Source of the DNA: CAYFNF01 sp964344485
GTDB lineage: Bacteria; Patescibacteriota; Patescibacteriia; UBA9570; XYC2-FULL-38-9
DNA length: 64,000 nucleotides
Direction: 5' to 3'
Assembly (NCBI GenBank): GCA_964344485.1
Contig: CAYFNF010000001.1
Location: 248,001-312,000, forward strand
Part shown: positions 61,561-64,000 of the stretch, piece by piece
Layout: every line of letters starts with the position of its first letter
How positions within the stretch are numbered: position 1 is the stretch's first letter
The notes under the pieces: model-generated
The model's database searches: none
The model's input: only the letters and a program-made list of their open reading frames with translations
What the model was told of the DNA's origin: nothing
Position numbers and translations under genes: made by a program

Positions 61561-63219
61561 ATGAAACCAACAACTCTGTTCTCAATGCTCTGTGCGGCTA
61601 TTTTTTTTGGTGCGTTTTTTACGTTACCAATGCAAGTAGACGCACTTGCGAAGCCAACAAATCTTACTGTAACTGACCGCACAGTGTCGAAAGCGACCTT
61701 GAAGTGGAAAAAGATAAAAAAAGCCAAGTTCTATTCGTTGGTGGTGGCTGAGAAAAACGGCAGTATCATTCGAAACTATAATTATTTAAAGAAAAAGAAG
61801 AAGACATTGAAAGGATTGTCACCAAACAAAGGGTATTTGTTCCGTGTGCAAGCATGTACATCAGTGAAGAAATGTTCTTCGTTGAGCAAGGTGAAGCGTT
61901 TTAGAACCAAGCCGAAACCGCCGACTTCTGTGTCTGTCGTTGCGCAGTCCAGAAAAGCAGAGTTAACATGGCCTGCGGTAGCTCGCAGTGCTCAGCTCTC
62001 TCAGTATTACGTCGAATTGTTAGATGCGGACAGTAATGCAGTAGCTACTGCTGAAGTGACTGAAGGTTTGGACGCGGATGAATTGAGTTATGAGTTTCAC
62101 CAACTCACACCAGGAGTGGACTACACTGCACGAGTTCGAGCACTGTTTTCAGATGCGACGAAAAGTAAATTTACCACCGAGACCGTTGACATGATAGACA
62201 TATCATATACTCCACAAGACTATGCCATCTATGATACTCACGGACATACGACCATTACTGATGATGATGCTTCTGCTGAGGAGTTGATTGCGATTTTTGA
62301 TGAATGGAATATTCAGAAGTACATTACTATGTCCCCACCCCGACCGTTACACCAGTCAACTTCAGGCGCTTCTACGGGCGATGATCTCTACGAGTACTTT
62401 GAGGACTATACGGATCGGGTATACGTGATGTACGGTGGGTACCGGTTGAATCCAATTTTAAATGCATTAGGCGGGGAGAACGAGAATACATTTGATTGGT
62501 ACTATCCGAATGGCGCTAGTAGTAGTGGGTTCGACTATGAAAGCGCTATTGAGCAGATGCAGGAGATTGCTGCAGATCCGACAACATGGAGCGGTCGATT
62601 TAAGAGTCGAGCAACCACTGCTGCAGAGTCCGGTAAATACGTTGGGTTCGGTGAGTTTGCAGCGCTTCACTACTCTCTACGGAAAGATCATCCGTATCAA
62701 TCATTCCCGATTGACCATGACCTTATGAAGTGGTTGGTGAACCTCGCTGAGGTACACAACATGGTAGTTGATATCCACTTTGAAACCACGGACGAGAAAT
62801 TAGAGCAATTATCAAATCTGTTAGATTACAATACTAACACCATAGTAATTTGGGATCATATAGGTTGGCACAACACTGATATTGAAGGTTTGATCGATGC
62901 AGCATCGGCCAAGCTAGATGCGCACCCTAATCTATATATGAATATGAAGATTCGTGAGGATGATAGTGATGAGCAGATGGCAGCGAGCCCGCTTGATGAG
63001 AACGGGGTGATTCGCGAAGAGTGGAAGACGTTTTTTGAGACCTATGCGGATCGTATTATGTTGGGATCTGACGCGAAGATTTGGAAAACCGGTAGTTCAT
63101 TAACAGACAAGATGTATTCAGATGTAGAGGTCATGCAGCAAGTACTTGATCAATTGACTCAGGAAGCTGCAGAGAAGATCTACTATCAGAACGCACAGAC
63201 TGTATTTGGGTTTGAATAG
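61561..63219 (+). CDS. Exported FN3-FN3-amidohydrolase
   Basis: 552 residues. Signal peptide ends MQVDALA. Two fibronectin type III domains (about 30-120, very lysine-rich; about 122-210) are followed by a TIM-barrel amidohydrolase_2-type domain. Metal-site residues all seem present: YDTHGHT (HxH), VDIHFE, IVIWDHIGWHN and LGSDAK (terminal Asp). GFGEFAALHYS also fits. Members hydrolyse or decarboxylate small cyclic substrates with zinc. An exported version joined to cationic FN3 domains is unusual and suggests action on an extracellular or host-surface substrate. Single-gene unit. Confidence 0.8.
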   Translation: MKPTTLFSMLCAAIFFGAFFTLPMQVDALAKPTNLTVTDRTVSKATLKWKKIKKAKFYSLVVAEKNGSIIRNYNYLKKKKKTLKGLSPNKGYLFRVQACTSVKKCSSLSKVKRFRTKPKPPTSVSVVAQSRKAELTWPAVARSAQLSQYYVELLDADSNAVATAEVTEGLDADELSYEFHQLTPGVDYTARVRALFSDATKSKFTTETVDMIDISYTPQDYAIYDTHGHTTITDDDASAEELIAIFDEWNIQKYITMSPPRPLHQSTSGASTGDDLYEYFEDYTDRVYVMYGGYRLNPILNALGGENENTFDWYYPNGASSSGFDYESAIEQMQEIAADPTTWSGRFKSRATTAAESGKYVGFGEFAALHYSLRKDHPYQSFPIDHDLMKWLVNLAEVHNMVVDIHFETTDEKLEQLSNLLDYNTNTIVIWDHIGWHNTDIEGLIDAASAKLDAHPNLYMNMKIREDDSDEQMAASPLDENGVIREEWKTFFETYADRIMLGSDAKIWKTGSSLTDKMYSDVEVMQQVLDQLTQEAAEKIYYQNAQTVFGFE

Positions 63220-63236
63220 AAGTAAATGTAATTTAG

Positions 63237-63261
63237 AAAAAGGCCGAAATGGCCTTTTTTT
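63237..63261 (+). terminator. Intrinsic terminator
   Basis: AAAAAGGCC-GAAAT-GGCCTTTTTTT. Confidence 0.92.
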
Positions 63262-63283
63262 GTAGGTTTTCCTTAGTAGAGTC

Positions 63284-63311
63284 TTGACAAAACTGTTTTT
63301 TTTGATATAAT
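63284..63311 (+). promoter_or_regulatory. Strong promoter of GC-rich lipoprotein cassette
   Basis: TTGACA, 16-base spacer with an eight-T run, TATAAT: the best consensus match among the GC-rich units. Confidence 0.85.
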
Positions 63312-63318
63312 GAGCCGT

Positions 63319-63466
63319 TATTTTGCGCGCAATTTTTCAACGATTGCGCGTTGATGCATAACGACTTCTTTAGTAGAGGAGAGAGGAGAAAAGAAGCCGT
63401 TCTGCATCCTTATCCAAGTTTGGGTGCACTCGGTACGCGTCAACGGTGATGCGTATGCTTCGGTTC
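63319..63466 (+). promoter_or_regulatory. Structured leader of the 63476 lipoprotein gene
   Basis: About 157-base leader with CGCGCAAT/ATTGCGCG near the 5' end, then a long stem ATGCA..AACGACTTCTTT with AAAAGAAGCCGTT..TGCAT whose loop holds the purine-rich GAGGAGAGAGGAG, then ACGC/GCGT before the real Shine-Dalgarno. Confidence 0.55.
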
Positions 63467-63475
63467 GGAGGAACC

Positions 63476-64000
63476 ATGCGTACTTTGATTCTGAGTTTCC
63501 TGTGCGCCACCCTGTTCGTGGCGTGCGACCCCCCGCCCGAGGTCCGGACTCCCACCCCGCCGCCCGCGCCGACCACGGACGAGCCCACCCCGCCGCCCGC
63601 GCCGACCACGGATGAGCCCGGCTGCGACCTCCAGGCCCTGAGCCGTCTCGTCGACGAGAAGCGGCAGACGGGCCAGGCCGCGGACGCGGACGCGCGCGCC
63701 AAGATCGAGGCCGAACGCTCGACGTTCCGTCAGCTCGTCGACGCCATGGGCACGGTCTCGCACCTGCCCGAGCTCAAGCCCGGCGACGGCTGGCAGGTCG
63801 GCTACCTGAAGCCGGTCACGGACGTGGTCGCGGACCAGAACACGTGCCAGCCCAAGGTGGTCAAGGGCGAGCTCGAGTCGTTCGACGAGGACTTCACGGG
63901 CTCCTGGGCTGAGCTGGCCGTGGCGCTCTACCTCTTCGAGCTGTCCTACTGGGACCTGGACGAGCTGGCCAAGGGCTACTTCTTCCCCACGCCCGAGAGC
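63476..64000 (+). CDS. GC-rich predicted lipoprotein (runs off the window)
   Basis: At least 175 residues, open at the right edge. GGAGG lies eight bases before the ATG. Signal MRTLILSFLCATLFVAC with lipobox LFVAC (C17). Then DPPPEVR and a proline/threonine linker with the 11-residue unit TPPPAPTTDEP occurring twice, followed by a helical charged domain (LSRLVDEKRQTGQAADADARAKIEAERSTFRQLVDAM) and a mixed domain. GC-rich at third positions. No function can be assigned. Confidence 0.7.
   Translation, partial: MRTLILSFLCATLFVACDPPPEVRTPTPPPAPTTDEPTPPPAPTTDEPGCDLQALSRLVDEKRQTGQAADADARAKIEAERSTFRQLVDAMGTVSHLPELKPGDGWQVGYLKPVTDVVADQNTCQPKVVKGELESFDEDFTGSWAELAVALYLFELSYWDLDELAKGYFFPTPES

Noticed and set aside
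1..64000. CRISPR array, prophage or transposase
   Set aside because: No regularly spaced short repeats, no cas, integrase or transposase-like proteins seen; tail-fibre-like repeats at 53 kb belong to a secreted protein with a signal peptide, not to a phage module.

Overview
The window looks like a draft contig from a small-genome bacterium of the Candidate Phyla Radiation (Patescibacteria). This is an inference, not a phylogenetic result. It rests on a bacterial-type AspRS without the GAD insertion, many genes that are leaderless or have A-rich leaders without a Shine-Dalgarno sequence, a CPR-style TraG/VirD4-like ATPase behind a proline-rich protein, an NAsGK-type cysteine desulfurase, a compact NiFe hydrogenase, and many lysine-rich exported proteins. 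Five runs of N (10, 10, 17, 100 and 10 bases) interrupt genes, and two more genes carry single frameshifts, so some breaks are probably assembly errors.

Layout. 1-7.5 kb: end of an MFS transporter, a lipoprotein, aspS, a scpA-scpB-rluB-DacA-type carboxypeptidase-membrane protein run, and gap. 7.5-15.2 kb: exported or anchored proteins of unknown function, two tandem paralogues of very different base composition, tRNA-Glu, and a YadA-head-like gene. 15.3-25.9 kb: SpeD-like and CruF-like proteins, an ABC exporter, a 0.5 kb repeat-rich intergenic region, a 2H-phosphoesterase-like gene, an Asp-box propeller protein, a MopE-like metal-motif protein, a cysteine desulfurase and a 36-residue membrane peptide. 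26-30.4 kb: CIRCE-controlled hrcA-grpE-dnaK-dnaJ. 30.4-45.4 kb: unknown proteins, TPR, FN3, dus, cysS, corA, the TraG-like ATPase and an RND pump. 45.5-51.4 kb: small acidic proteins, a GC-rich membrane protein, dnaX, a GT-C glycosyltransferase and tRNA-Gln. 51.5-55.1 kb: a GC-rich lipoprotein with a long structured leader and a giant LVIVD propeller adhesin. 55.2-61.4 kb: a SpeE-like membrane protein with NiFe hydrogenase subunits, converging on a maturation operon (protease, HypC-like fusion, EamA transporter). 61.5-64 kb: an FN3-amidohydrolase and a GC-rich lipoprotein running off the end.

The most unusual feature is a set of solitary GC-rich genes (starts at 11209, 14110-, 19909-, 24045, 46367, 52149-, 63476, plus the intermediate 10577) scattered through a moderately AT-rich genome. 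Most have their own consensus sigma70 promoter, and five of these share TTGACAAAA followed by an A/T-run spacer. Several have hairpin-rich leaders, nearly all have a purine-rich Shine-Dalgarno, and most have their own terminator, whereas the surrounding core genes mostly lack a Shine-Dalgarno. Three are exported or lipoproteins and two are membrane proteins. They look like independently transcribed, recently acquired cassettes. A second notable find is a roughly 120-base structured repeat present twice (2542-2667 and 18787-18922) whose hairpin stems differ in sequence but keep pairing and length. A third is a canonical A AAA AAG slippery site in dnaX followed by a stop three codons into the -1 frame.
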